Shown here: positions 17,224 through 25,556 of the stretch, piece by piece
How positions within the stretch are numbered: position 1 is the first letter of the stretch
How the letters are laid out: the number at the start of each line of letters is the position of its first letter
The notes under the pieces: model-generated
The model's input: the letters and a program-made list of their open reading frames with translations, nothing else
Database searches by the model: none
Told to the model about the DNA's origin: nothing
Translations under genes and position numbers: made by a program
From: an uncultured Bradyrhizobium sp.
GTDB taxonomy: Bacteria; Pseudomonadota; Alphaproteobacteria; Rhizobiales; Xanthobacteraceae
Assembly: GCF_947648125.1 (NCBI RefSeq)
Contig: NZ_CANSMR010000011.1
Span: 62,001-126,000 of the forward strand
DNA length: 64,000 nucleotides
Direction: 5' to 3'

Positions 17224-17301
17224 AGCGAATGGCCAATAGCGGGTAGCGAATAGTCGGTCAGTATCCCTATCTATTCCCCATTCCCCATTCGCTTTTCGCT
17301 C
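17224..17301. repeat. Imperfect inverted repeat built of GCGAAT/ATTCGC units
   Basis: GAGCGAATGGCCAATAG near 17225 is mirrored by CTATTCCCCATTCCCCATTC near 17271-17290, with TAGCGAATAG in between. It fills the space between two metabolic genes and holds no gene. Runs of this type recur between genes in related genomes. Confidence 0.6.
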
Positions 17302-17336
17302 GCGTCCCGGGCAGCAACAAAGAAGGACAAATTCCC

Positions 17337-18257
17337 ATGCGCGTTCTCGTGGTCGGCGCCGGTGCGATCGGCGGTTATTTCGGCGGCCGGATGCTTCAGG
17401 CCGGCCGCGACGTGACTTTTCTCGTCCGGCCCCGCCGCGCCTCCGAGCTCGCCTCCGCCGGGCTCGTGATCAAGAGCCCGAACGGCGACGTCACCTTGAA
17501 CAATCCGCCGACCGTGCAGGCCGACAAACTGTCGGACAAGTTCGACGTCGTGCTCTTGAGCTGCAAGGCGTTCGATCTCGAGGATGCGATCAAGTCCTTT
17601 GCGCCTGCGGTCGGCGACAAGACTGCGATCATCCCGCTGCTCAACGGCATGCTGCACCTCGATGCGCTCGACAAGAAGTTCGGCGCTCAGCATGTGCTCG
17701 GCGGCCTCTGCGCGATCGCGGCGACGCTGAACGAGAAACGCGAGGTGGTGCAGCTACAGCCGATGCAATCGCTCGCCTTCGGCGAACGCGCCGGCGGCCT
17801 GTCGGACCGGGTACGCGCGATCGCGGAGACCTTGTCCGCGATCAACGGTGCGGCCGCCAGCGATCACATCATGCAGGACATGTGGGAGAAGTGGGTGTTC
17901 CTGGCGTCGCTCGCCGCCTCCACCAGCCTGATGCGGACCTCGGTCGGCAACATCCTAGCCGCCCCCGGCGGCAAGGATTTCCTGCTCGGCATCCTCGACG
18001 AATGCAGCGCGATCGCGGCCGACGCCGGCCATGCGCCTGGCGGCCCGTTCTTCCAGCGCACCCGCGGGCTCTTGACCACCGAAGGCTCACCGATGACCGC
18101 ATCGATGTTCCGCGACATCAAGGCGGGACTGCCGGTCGAGGCCGACCATGTGATCGGCGATCTGGTCGTGCGCGCGGATGCCGCCAAGATCCCGGTGCCG
18201 AAGCTGCGCACGGCCTACACGCATCTCAAGGCGTATGAGAAGCAGCGGGCCGGTTAG
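17337..18257 (+). CDS. 2-dehydropantoate 2-reductase family protein
   Basis: An NADPH-dependent ketopantoate reductase-type enzyme of 306 residues. The Rossmann loop VGAGAIGGYFGG lies at 6-17, followed by VLLSCKAFDLEDAI and the MWEKWVFLASLAA block holding the catalytic-type Lys. The C-terminal domain (GSPMTASMFRDIKAGLPVEADHVIG) has the Ser/Asp pattern of the family. Genomes usually hold several paralogues, and only one makes pantoate, so panE is not assigned. Confidence 0.88.
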   Translation: MRVLVVGAGAIGGYFGGRMLQAGRDVTFLVRPRRASELASAGLVIKSPNGDVTLNNPPTVQADKLSDKFDVVLLSCKAFDLEDAIKSFAPAVGDKTAIIPLLNGMLHLDALDKKFGAQHVLGGLCAIAATLNEKREVVQLQPMQSLAFGERAGGLSDRVRAIAETLSAINGAAASDHIMQDMWEKWVFLASLAASTSLMRTSVGNILAAPGGKDFLLGILDECSAIAADAGHAPGGPFFQRTRGLLTTEGSPMTASMFRDIKAGLPVEADHVIGDLVVRADAAKIPVPKLRTAYTHLKAYEKQRAG

Positions 18258-18263
18258 GCTTCA

Positions 18264-18422
18264 CCCTCCCCTGGAGGGGGAGGGTCGGCTCACATGAAGC
18301 GAAGCGGAATGTGAGACGGGGTGGGGTGATCTCTCAACACGGGCATTGTTCGAGTGGAGAGACCGTCACCCCACCTCGTCGCTCATTTCATTCGCGCCGA
18401 TCCTCCCCCTCCAGGGGAGGAT
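18264..18422. repeat. Palindromic element with CCTCCCC/GGGGAGG ends
   Basis: ACCCTCCCCTGGAGGGGGAG (from 18264) is mirrored by TCCTCCCCCTCCAGGGGAGG ending near 18421. Inner inverted parts GTGGGGTGAT / CGTCACCCCAC also pair. It separates the convergent reductase and cytochrome genes and may stop transcription from both sides. Confidence 0.7.
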
Positions 18423-18435
18423 GGCAGCATCGCGG

Positions 18436-19014
18436 CTACAAATGCGCCAGATAATGCGCGAGCGCGGTGATCTCTTCGTCGCTCAAGGGATACGCGACAT
18501 CGGCCATCGCTGCTTGCGCGCCGCCGGAGCGCACCCCCGATTTGTAGTCGTGCAGCGCCTTGACGAGATATTCCTCGCGCTGGCCAGCGATGCGGGCGAC
18601 CGCCTTGGTGCCGACGAAGGTATCGGTGTGGCATGAGGCGCAGCGGCGGCCGGCCGCGGCCTGCTTGCCCTTCTCGGACAAGTCCGGATTGTCGTCCTTG
18701 CGGCCCTTGAACGGCGTCAGTGACGCGAAATAGGCGCCGAGATTACGGATGTCGTCATTGCTCAGCTGCTCGACGATCGGCTGCATCTGCTCATTCTTGC
18801 GCGCACCGGCACGGAAGAACACCAACTGCCATTGAATGAACTGGTCGAGCTGGCCGGCGAGCGAGGGAATGTTCTCGGTCTGCGAGATGCCGTTGTCGCC
18901 GTGGCACCCGGCGCAGATCTCGGCCTTCGCCATGCCGGCGGCAACGTCGGCTGCATGGGCGGTCGACGCCAGCAGCATGGCCGCTGACAGAATTCCAAAC
19001 GACGCATGACGCAT
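18436..19014 (-). CDS. Di-haem cytochrome c (c4/c553 type), periplasmic
   Basis: A 192-residue exported protein: signal peptide 1-22 (LSAAMLLASTAHA), first haem site CAGCH at 34-38 and second CASCH at 125-129. SLAGQ and ARIAGQREEYL provide the methionine-side pattern of cytochrome c4-like domains. It carries electrons between periplasmic dehydrogenases and terminal oxidases. It lies downstream of, and on the same strand as, the sorbosone dehydrogenase-like gene, so it is a likely electron acceptor for it. Confidence 0.9.
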   Translation of the reverse strand: MRHASFGILSAAMLLASTAHAADVAAGMAKAEICAGCHGDNGISQTENIPSLAGQLDQFIQWQLVFFRAGARKNEQMQPIVEQLSNDDIRNLGAYFASLTPFKGRKDDNPDLSEKGKQAAAGRRCASCHTDTFVGTKAVARIAGQREEYLVKALHDYKSGVRSGGAQAAMADVAYPLSDEEITALAHYLAHL

Positions 19015-19030
19015 AGTCAGTTTCTCCGGC

Positions 19031-19119
19031 TGTCATTGCCGGGCTCGACCCGGCAATCCATCGCGCTTGCAGAAGGGTTCTTGTTGGGATGGATGCCCGG
19101 ATCAGATCCGGGCATGACG
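19031..19119. repeat. Palindromic repeat with TGTCATTGCCGGGC / GCCCGG...GCATGAC ends
   Basis: TGTCATTGCCGGGCTCGACC (19031-) and CCGGATCAGATCCGGGCATG (to about 19117) form two internal hairpins and an outer imperfect inverted pair, with ATCCATC / GATGGAT between. It is the only content of the gap between the cytochrome c and dehydrogenase genes. Confidence 0.7.
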
Positions 19120-19202
19120 AGTCTGTTCCGTAGCTTGCCAAACCAAGCAAACGGGGCTGCAGCCGCCTCGAAGGCCACCGCAGCCCCGCGTGGGCTCAAC
19201 CC

Positions 19203-20480
19203 TTACTTCTTGCTGTAGCTGATGCGATAGATCGCACCCGCCCAATCGTCGGCGACGAGGATGGAGCCATCCTTGTCGAGCAGGATATCGGCGGGACGGC
19301 CGAGATAGCCCTGGTCACCCTCGATCCAGCCGGAGGCGAAGATCTCCTGCTTGGCATTCTTGCCGTCGGGGCTCGCGGTGATCTTCACGATGCGGCCGCC
19401 CTGGTACTTGTGCCGGTTCCAGGAGCCATGCTCGGCGATCAGGATGCTGTTCTTGTACTCGGCCGGGAATTGGCTGCCGGTATAGAACTTCATGCCGAGC
19501 GGAGCGACGTGCGCGCCGAGCTTGTACACCGGCGGGGTGAACTCCGAGCACTTGTGACCCATCGCGAACTTCGGATCGGGCAGATCGCCCTGGTGGCAAT
19601 AGGGATAGCCGAAATGCTCACCGGGCTTGTCGATCATGTTGAGCTTGTCGCTCGGCAGATCGTCGCTGACCCAGTCGCGGGCATTTTCGGTGAACCAGTA
19701 CTTGCCGGTGCGCGGATCGACGTCGCCGCCGACCGAGTTGCGCACGCCAAGCGCCTTGAGCTCCGCATTGCCGGTCTTGGGATCGACGCGTCGGATCTGC
19801 GACACCGAGGTCGGCGGGATGCCGATGTTGAAGGGAGGCCCGAACGGAATGTAGAACCAGCCATCCTTGTCGACGGCGATGTATTTCCAGCCGTGCGCCG
19901 CGTAGGACGGCATGTCGTCATACACCACCTTGCCGCTGCCGAGGTTGTCGAGATTGGCTTCGGCATTGTCGTACTTGATCAGCTTGTCGACCGCGATGAC
20001 GTAGAGCGCGCCGTCGCGGAAGGCGAGGCCGGTCGGCATGTTGAGGCCCTTCAGGATGGTCTTGACCTCTTTCTTGCCGTTGTTGTCCTTGATCGCATAG
20101 ACGTTGCCGAGGCCGAACGAGCCGACGAACAGCGTGCCCTTGTCGCCCCAGGCCATCTGCCGAGCCGCGAGCACGTTCGAGGCATAGACCTCGATCTTGA
20201 AGCCCGGCGGCAGCTTGATCTTCTTCATCATGGTGGCGAGTTCGGCGTCGGATGCGCCGGTCGGCGGACCGGACGGCGGGGCAAGGCCCTTCTGCGCTTC
20301 GGTCTCGTCGCCGAGGAACCAGTCATCCGGCGGATGGGTCCAGAATTCCTTGGTGCCGGACTCGTACTTCTTCAGCGCCCGGTTCTTGTCGGTTTGTTGC
20401 TGCGCATTGGCGAAGGTTGTCCCCGCCAGCAGCGCAATCGCCGCGAACGCAAGTATGGATCGATTGAAAGCCGATTTCAT
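19203..20480 (-). CDS. Sorbosone dehydrogenase family protein (PQQ-type beta-propeller)
   Basis: A 425-residue secreted protein with a signal peptide of about 26 residues (ILAFAAIALLAGTTFANA). It has the six-bladed propeller pattern of soluble glucose/sorbosone dehydrogenases: KLPPGFKIEVYASNVLAARQMAWG, GLNMPTGLAFRDGALYV, GVRNSVGGDVDPRTGKYWFTENARDW, IAEHGSWNR and the terminal DGSILVADDWAGAIYRI. These enzymes oxidise sugars using PQQ with cytochrome or quinone acceptors, and the downstream cytochrome c fits. The actual substrate is unknown. Confidence 0.88.
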   Translation of the reverse strand: MKSAFNRSILAFAAIALLAGTTFANAQQQTDKNRALKKYESGTKEFWTHPPDDWFLGDETEAQKGLAPPSGPPTGASDAELATMMKKIKLPPGFKIEVYASNVLAARQMAWGDKGTLFVGSFGLGNVYAIKDNNGKKEVKTILKGLNMPTGLAFRDGALYVIAVDKLIKYDNAEANLDNLGSGKVVYDDMPSYAAHGWKYIAVDKDGWFYIPFGPPFNIGIPPTSVSQIRRVDPKTGNAELKALGVRNSVGGDVDPRTGKYWFTENARDWVSDDLPSDKLNMIDKPGEHFGYPYCHQGDLPDPKFAMGHKCSEFTPPVYKLGAHVAPLGMKFYTGSQFPAEYKNSILIAEHGSWNRHKYQGGRIVKITASPDGKNAKQEIFASGWIEGDQGYLGRPADILLDKDGSILVADDWAGAIYRISYSKK

Positions 20481-20644
20481 CGCGTCACTCCCCTACGCAA
20501 GCCGTTGCAGCTTGCCTGTTATTGATTTTTGAACGCCCTGAGAGATGATGGTGGCGGTCTGTGAGGTAGGTCAGACGGCAAAATGGTAGCACATCCATCG
20601 ACGCTGAAAAGCGCATGCAGTGGTGTGCGCTGCGTCAAAACAAG

Positions 20645-20668
20645 TTGAGACGAAATTTGAGACGAAAT
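20645..20668. repeat. Tandem 12-base repeat in an otherwise empty gap
   Basis: TTGAGACGAAAT occurs twice head to tail (20645-20656, 20657-20668), with partial third copy TCGAG. The gap 20481-20761 holds nothing else I can support. The repeat lies about 165 bases before the dehydrogenase start on its upstream side and could be regulatory. Confidence 0.4.
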
Positions 20669-20761
20669 TCGAGTGAAATTTTCCTGCGCGAGCCTGCCTG
20701 CAAACAAGGCATTCTGCACCGCAGCGTAATATTCGAACGTAGCTAACGCTTGAGATCGCGG

Positions 20762-21433
20762 CTATCGCGACGAGAAACGCGCAAGGCCGAGCGCCTGCGC
20801 CTTGGCCTTCGGCAGCGGCCTGAACAACACGCTGCGCTTCTGCCCGCTGGAGATCGCCGCGATCTTGAAGCCGTCATCGGCGGCGATGATGTCGCCGGTC
20901 CGAAGGGTCATGTCGTCCTCGATCGCAATCGGCGACAGGCCGGTGGACGCGCCGGCACTGCACGCGCATTGCGGCACCATCTCGCGCTGGAAGCGGAATG
21001 CGTTGGCAAGCGTCTTGTAGGTCTCGCCCGCTTCGGTTCTGGCGCTGTCGATATCGGAGCCGGAGTACAGCTTCACCTCGGCGGCCGGACAGGCCGCTTC
21101 GCAGGCCTTGATATCCGCCGCCTCGCTCACGCGCGGCAGCGGGAAGAACCGGCCGTCGCAGGTCCTGACGCAGAAATTCTGCCGGCCGCCCGACCGCGTC
21201 GTGATGTAGACCCGAGGCCGCGGCCGTTGCTCGGGCTCAAAGCCAGGCGCTTGCTCGAAGCCGGGCATGGAAGAGAAATTCGGCGCCGGGGCATACGCCG
21301 AGTCGCTCGGCAATTGCTGCGCCGATGCCCGCGAACAGGCCCAGACGCCGACAAGCACGACCAGCGCTGCAACGCATGCGCGAGCCAAGCGGCGGTTCAA
21401 CCCGGGATCTGGCTTCCAGCTGATCGACATCAT
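20762..21433 (-). CDS. DUF2865 domain-containing exported protein
   Basis: A 223-residue protein with a TM or signal segment at about 18-38 (VAALVVLVGVWACSRASA), a Pro-rich linker, then the DUF2865 block: YCVRTCDG-type FCVRTCDGRFFPLP, ACEAACPAAEVKLYSGSDIDSA and QCACSA. Conserved Cys residues suggest disulphides in the periplasm. The family occurs in Rhizobiales and its function is unknown. Confidence 0.78.
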   Translation of the reverse strand: MMSISWKPDPGLNRRLARACVAALVVLVGVWACSRASAQQLPSDSAYAPAPNFSSMPGFEQAPGFEPEQRPRPRVYITTRSGGRQNFCVRTCDGRFFPLPRVSEAADIKACEAACPAAEVKLYSGSDIDSARTEAGETYKTLANAFRFQREMVPQCACSAGASTGLSPIAIEDDMTLRTGDIIAADDGFKIAAISSGQKRSVLFRPLPKAKAQALGLARFSSR

Positions 21434-21671
21434 TCACTTGCTCGCCGCGTCGGAAGGCGAGCGGCAACCATTTCGACGCCGACACAACCACGGATTTCTA
21501 TCAGTTTTGAGAATGCATCGTCTTGGCGGCTCACGGAGCCGGAAAGGGCCATCGCGGGTCGCGGCATCTTGACCGCGCGATCGCGGCGCTGCCCGAGCCG
21601 CCTGAACAACAAAAAGCCCGCACCAATGGGCGGGCCTTCATCAGACTGTCAGCTCGGTCAGCGAGATATTT

Positions 21672-21746
<75 letters not shown>

Positions 21747-21907
21747 ATCCGAAATGGCGGCGATCGCTCGCCGGCAACGGCAGACCTATGCCAAATGCTG
21801 TCTGTGAATGCAACACAAGAGCGCGGTCCGACCTTCACGAAATCGCACGGTTTCCTTAAAAATTGACCCCCGAATCGGCCGAAACCGGCCATCGCGACGA
21901 TTTCTTT

Positions 21908-22363
21908 TTATGTTTCGGCCGGAACCGGCCTCAGAGCCATCTCATCCCGGAGCGATTCGAGCCAAGTCTCGAACCAGCCGGTCAGCGTCTGCGCCAGTTC
22001 GACGCGGCGGTCCGCGTCGCAATCGAACACCGCCCACCATTCGATAAAGGCCCGGTCGCCGTCGACCACCGGGGTTACCCGCAGGGTCGCACTGAAGTCC
22101 GTCATCGGCAGGGTCGGCGGACCGGCAAATTCGTAGGTCTGGAAGCGTTCGACGTCGGACTGTGCGAGCAGCCGCTGCCGGATCCGCCGTTCCCGGTACA
22201 GGACGTTGCGCACGGCACCGATGGTGTCGCCGGACTTGCCGTCCTCGATCTCGCTGGTGCCCGCGCCGTGGACCCAGACCGGGTAATTGTTGAAATCGCG
22301 GATGATTTTCCAGACCTCGCCGGCCGGCTGCTCGAACACGGTGCTGTAATAGGCCTTTGCCAT
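21908..22363 (-). CDS. SRPBCC (polyketide cyclase/START-like) family protein
   Basis: A 151-residue soluble protein with the SRPBCC helix-grip fold pattern: KAYYSTVFEQPAGEVWKIIRDFNNYPVWVHG at the N-terminus, then GAVRNVLYRERRIRQRLL and a FIEWWAVFDCD strand followed by the long C-terminal helix ending WFETWLESL. Such proteins bind hydrophobic ligands; many are in cofactor, polyketide or lipid metabolism. Start set at the ATG after AGGGGGAT. Ligand unknown. Confidence 0.85.
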   Translation of the reverse strand: MAKAYYSTVFEQPAGEVWKIIRDFNNYPVWVHGAGTSEIEDGKSGDTIGAVRNVLYRERRIRQRLLAQSDVERFQTYEFAGPPTLPMTDFSATLRVTPVVDGDRAFIEWWAVFDCDADRRVELAQTLTGWFETWLESLRDEMALRPVPAET

Positions 22364-22603
22364 AGGCGATCCCCCTGTTGCCATGAAGAAGCGCCATCGT
22401 CGGCCGTTTCGGGCCTCAAACCCACCCGATCTCCGATGGAACATGCCGGACGGCGAGCGATTGAATTTTGCCGGCCGACCGCCATCTACGGAGCATGTTC
22501 CGGGATCATGCTCTAGGCTGACAGAACGGCTGAACACGCCGTCCGGAGCGTGCTAGAACGCCCCCGTATTTTTCCGACCTCAGAAGACCAAGGCGAGGAC
22601 AAC

Positions 22604-23524
22604 GTGACGATAATGGAGCAGGGCGGCCCCACGCCCGAGGCAGCGCCCGATCTGATCAAGGAGACGACGACCCAGACCTTCGTCAAGGACGTCATCGAGG
22701 AATCGCGCCGTCAGCCGGTCATGATCGACTTCTGGGCGCCGTGGTGCGGTCCCTGCCGCCAGCTCACGCCGATGCTGGAAAAGGCGGTTCGCAACGCCAA
22801 GGGCCGGGTCAAGCTGGTCAAGATGAACATCGACGAGCATCCGCAGATCCCCGGCCAGATGGGTATCCAGTCGATCCCGGCCGTGATCGCCTTCGTCAAC
22901 GGCCAGCCCGCCGATGGCTTCATGGGCGCGGTGCCGGAGAGCCAGATCAACGCCTTCATCGAGAAGATCACCAAGGGTGTGCCCGCCGCCGGCGAGCCCA
23001 ATCTTGCGGAGATCCTGGCCGAGGCCGACGCCGTGCTGGCCGGGGGCGATGTCGAGGGTGCGGCGCAGATCTATGCCGAGGTGCTGGCGCACGATGCCAC
23101 CAACATCGCGGCGCTGGCGGGCCTCGCCAAGTGCTACGTCACGTCGGGTGCGGTCGAGCAAGCCAAGCAGACGCTCGCGATGGTGCCGGAGTCCAAACGC
23201 AATGACGCCGCGGTGAAGGCGGTGCAGGCGGCAATCGACCTCGCCGAACAGGCGCAGTCGGTCGGACCGATCGCGGAGCTGGAACAGAAAGTCGCCGCAA
23301 ACCCGCTCGATCATCAGGCCAGGTTCGATCTCGCGACCGCGCTCAATGCGATGAACAAGCGCACGGAGGCGACCGAGCAGCTGCTCGCCATCGTCAAGCG
23401 TGACCGCAAGTGGAACGACGATGGCGCGCGCAAGCAGCTGGTGCAGTTCTTCGAGGCGTGGGGCGGCACCGATGAGGCAACCGTCGATGGGCGCAGGCGA
23501 TTGTCGACGATTCTATTCTCGTAA
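22604..23524 (+). CDS. Thioredoxin-TPR fusion, CnoX (YbbN)-like chaperedoxin
   Basis: A 306-residue cytosolic protein. The thioredoxin domain at about 20-130 has the active site WCGPC (Cys48, Cys51) in MIDFWAPWCGPCRQLTPML and cis-Pro in IQSIPAVIAF. The C-terminal half (about 145-300) is helical TPR, as in CnoX/YbbN, which protects proteins from bleach damage and passes them to chaperones. Escherichia coli CnoX lacks the redox CxxC; this protein keeps it. The GTG at 22604 follows GAGG at five bases. The next gene (Lon-like domain protein) begins 30 bases later. Confidence 0.87.
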   Translation: MTIMEQGGPTPEAAPDLIKETTTQTFVKDVIEESRRQPVMIDFWAPWCGPCRQLTPMLEKAVRNAKGRVKLVKMNIDEHPQIPGQMGIQSIPAVIAFVNGQPADGFMGAVPESQINAFIEKITKGVPAAGEPNLAEILAEADAVLAGGDVEGAAQIYAEVLAHDATNIAALAGLAKCYVTSGAVEQAKQTLAMVPESKRNDAAVKAVQAAIDLAEQAQSVGPIAELEQKVAANPLDHQARFDLATALNAMNKRTEATEQLLAIVKRDRKWNDDGARKQLVQFFEAWGGTDEATVDGRRRLSTILFS

Positions 23525-23554
23525 CGCACGCCCGTCATAGCAGCGGGACCGCAG

Positions 23555-24229
23555 ATGCCGATCAATGCCGAATATCGCGGGCCCGGCGAGCTCCCCGAGG
23601 TGATCCCGGTGTTCCCGCTGCCTGGCGCGCTGCTGTTGCCGCGCGGCCAGATGCCGCTCAACATCTTCGAACCGCGTTATCTCGCGATGATCGACGACGC
23701 GCTGCGCGACGGTCACCGCCTGATCGGCATGATCCAGCCTGATGTGGCGCACTCGCAGAAGGAGGCCAAGCCGGCGCTATTCCGCATCGGCTGCGTCGGC
23801 CGCATCACCCAGCTCGCCGAATCCGGCGACGGCCGCTACATCCTCGAACTGACCGGCGTCGCGCGCTTCAAGGTGGTCGAGGAGCTGGCCGTGCAGACGG
23901 CGTACCGGCAGTGCAAGGTCGACTTCTTCTCCTTCACCGGCGACTTCACCGCACGCAAGGGCGAGGACGCCGTCGACCGCAAGGCGCTGCTCGAGGTGCT
24001 CGCCGATTTCCTCGAAGCCAACAACCTGAAGGTCGACTGGGAAGGCATCGAGTCCGCGCCGAACGAGGCGCTGGTCAATGCGCTGGCGATGATGTCGCCC
24101 TATGGTCCGGCCGAGAAGCAGGCGATGCTCGAGGCGCCCGACCTGAAGACCCGCGCCGAGATCCTGATCGCGGTCACCGAGATGGACCTCGCCAAGAAGC
24201 GCACCTCGGGCGACCCGCCAGTGCAATGA
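23555..24229 (+). CDS. Stand-alone Lon N-terminal (substrate-binding) domain protein
   Basis: A 224-residue protein made of the Lon protease substrate-binding domain only: VIPVFPLPGALLLPRGQMPLNIFEPRYLAMID, then ALFRIGCVGRITQLAESGDGRYILELTGVARFKV. It has no AAA+ or protease part. Its role is unknown; it may act as an adaptor. It is probably cotranscribed with the chaperedoxin gene, and this pair is common in Rhizobiales, which suggests a joint role in protein quality control. Confidence 0.87.
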   Translation: MPINAEYRGPGELPEVIPVFPLPGALLLPRGQMPLNIFEPRYLAMIDDALRDGHRLIGMIQPDVAHSQKEAKPALFRIGCVGRITQLAESGDGRYILELTGVARFKVVEELAVQTAYRQCKVDFFSFTGDFTARKGEDAVDRKALLEVLADFLEANNLKVDWEGIESAPNEALVNALAMMSPYGPAEKQAMLEAPDLKTRAEILIAVTEMDLAKKRTSGDPPVQ

Positions 24230-24235
24230 GGCCCT

Positions 24236-24655
24236 TCACCGCAGCTCTCGTCGGCCCAGCCAGATGTGAAGCGGAAACATCACGGAGAGGGCAAATCCCG
24301 CTGTGAGGTGGATCCAACTCATCCAGGGCCGCACCTCCTCGGATCCAAGATAATAGAGCCCGAAGGCGGTCACGATCAGGACCGCATTGAACGCCGCCAT
24401 GATCGATCCCGAAATGCGATTCTTCCGGCTCCGCCACGCGCGCAGCAGATGCACGGGGATGAGGGCGCCCAGCGTCAGCAGCGCCAGCATGGCGACCCCG
24501 CCATGAACCATCAATAAGTTGGCCGCGGCCTGCTGCCAGATCTCGTCGGCGGCAACGTTCTTTTGCCAATCCGCGACCAGCCAGCCGGCGCCCGTCAGCA
24601 ACAGCGCTCCGAACGTCGCGTACATCGAATAGCGAAATGAACGTTTAAGCCGCAA
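24236..24655 (-). CDS. Small bis-haem cytochrome b-like membrane protein (DUF4405-like)
   Basis: A 139-residue inner-membrane protein with four hydrophobic segments (about 11-30, 45-72, 85-103, 112-133). Four histidines sit in two helices in pairs spaced as haem ligands: His51/His69 and His116/His130 (MVHGG, PVHLL, WIHLT, PLHIW). This pattern fits a bis-haem cytochrome b able to pass electrons across the membrane, as in DUF4405/b561-like proteins. Its start overlaps the end of the ApbE gene by 11 bases. It is the last gene of the redox cluster, so it probably feeds quinol electrons to the periplasmic flavoprotein. Confidence 0.7.
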   Translation of the reverse strand: MRLKRSFRYSMYATFGALLLTGAGWLVADWQKNVAADEIWQQAAANLLMVHGGVAMLALLTLGALIPVHLLRAWRSRKNRISGSIMAAFNAVLIVTAFGLYYLGSEEVRPWMSWIHLTAGFALSVMFPLHIWLGRRELR

Positions 24656-25556
24656 GATGCACCGCCTGGGGCCAGTCGGAAGTGATCTGAACGTCTCCGC
24701 CGGTCGAGATCAGCAAGGCGCTTGCCCTGTAATGCTCAAGCAGGTCGCCGGCATCGGTCCCCGAGATCATGACAGTCTTCGTCAGCGCATCGGCGATCAT
24801 GCATGAGGGCGCGCAGACCGTAGCGCCGATGGCGACGGTTGTCGGATTGCCCGTGGCGGGATCGATGATTGCCGAAGTGCCCGGAGACGCTCCGTCGACC
24901 AAATCGAAGCGAAGCGCGGTCGATGCCAGCGCCTGATCAGCCAGCTCGATACGGGCGAGCAAGCGGAGCGGGTCGCGGGGGTCGCGCAGATGGACCGTGT
25001 GCTGTCCCTGCCCGAACGCCCGAAGATCGCCGCCGGCATTCACCAGCCCGCCCCGAATATCGAAGCTGCGCAACACTTCGACTGCGCGGTCGACGGCAAA
25101 GCCCTTGGCGATCCCTCCGAGATCGATCGTGACGTCCGGAGATCGAAGGCGCACCGCTAGTTCGGGCAGCAGCTCGATCGCATTGTCGAAGCTCTGTTCC
25201 GGCCCGATGACGCGATCGCCGTCCGATCCGGGCAGCAGACCCATGGCTTGCAACACCGGCGCAACGGTGACATCGAAGGTACCCCTGGAGCGGCGATGCA
25301 TCTCGAGCGCCGCCTCCAGGACCTCGAACGTCCAGGCATGAACGTACGTCGGCCGGACGCCGGCTTCCCGGTTGACGCGGCTGACGTCGCTGTCGTGCTC
25401 GTGAAAGCTCATCAGTCGATGAACCCGCGCGACGGCATCGAATGCGGCGTCAATGGCGGCATCCGTCTCGGGTCCGGAGGCGGCCGCGACCTCGATCTCG
25501 ACGAAAGTGCCGAGCAGCGGCCGGGCGCGGCGAATGCTATCGGAGGCGATTGGCAT
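24645..25556 (-). CDS. apbE: FAD:protein FMN transferase (ApbE)
   Basis: Transfers FMN from FAD onto a threonine of exported flavoproteins. The 303 residues show RPLLGTFVEIEV, HRLMSFHEHDSDVSRVN, DLGGIAKGFAVDRAVEVL, VNAGGDLRAFG, IIDPATGNPT and the metal-site region MIADALTKTVMISG. There is no obvious signal peptide or lipobox, unusual for a family that mostly acts outside the cytoplasm; a cytoplasmic form or an upstream start is possible. It overlaps the FMN-binding protein gene by 20 bases, so the target is almost certainly that neighbour. Confidence 0.93.
   Translation of the reverse strand: MPIASDSIRRARPLLGTFVEIEVAAASGPETDAAIDAAFDAVARVHRLMSFHEHDSDVSRVNREAGVRPTYVHAWTFEVLEAALEMHRRSRGTFDVTVAPVLQAMGLLPGSDGDRVIGPEQSFDNAIELLPELAVRLRSPDVTIDLGGIAKGFAVDRAVEVLRSFDIRGGLVNAGGDLRAFGQGQHTVHLRDPRDPLRLLARIELADQALASTALRFDLVDGASPGTSAIIDPATGNPTTVAIGATVCAPSCMIADALTKTVMISGTDAGDLLEHYRASALLISTGGDVQITSDWPQAVHLAA

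Noticed and set aside
20519..20719. 66-codon minus-strand open frame in the gap before the dehydrogenase gene
   Set aside because: No ribosome site, no recognisable composition and it spans the tandem 12-base repeats.
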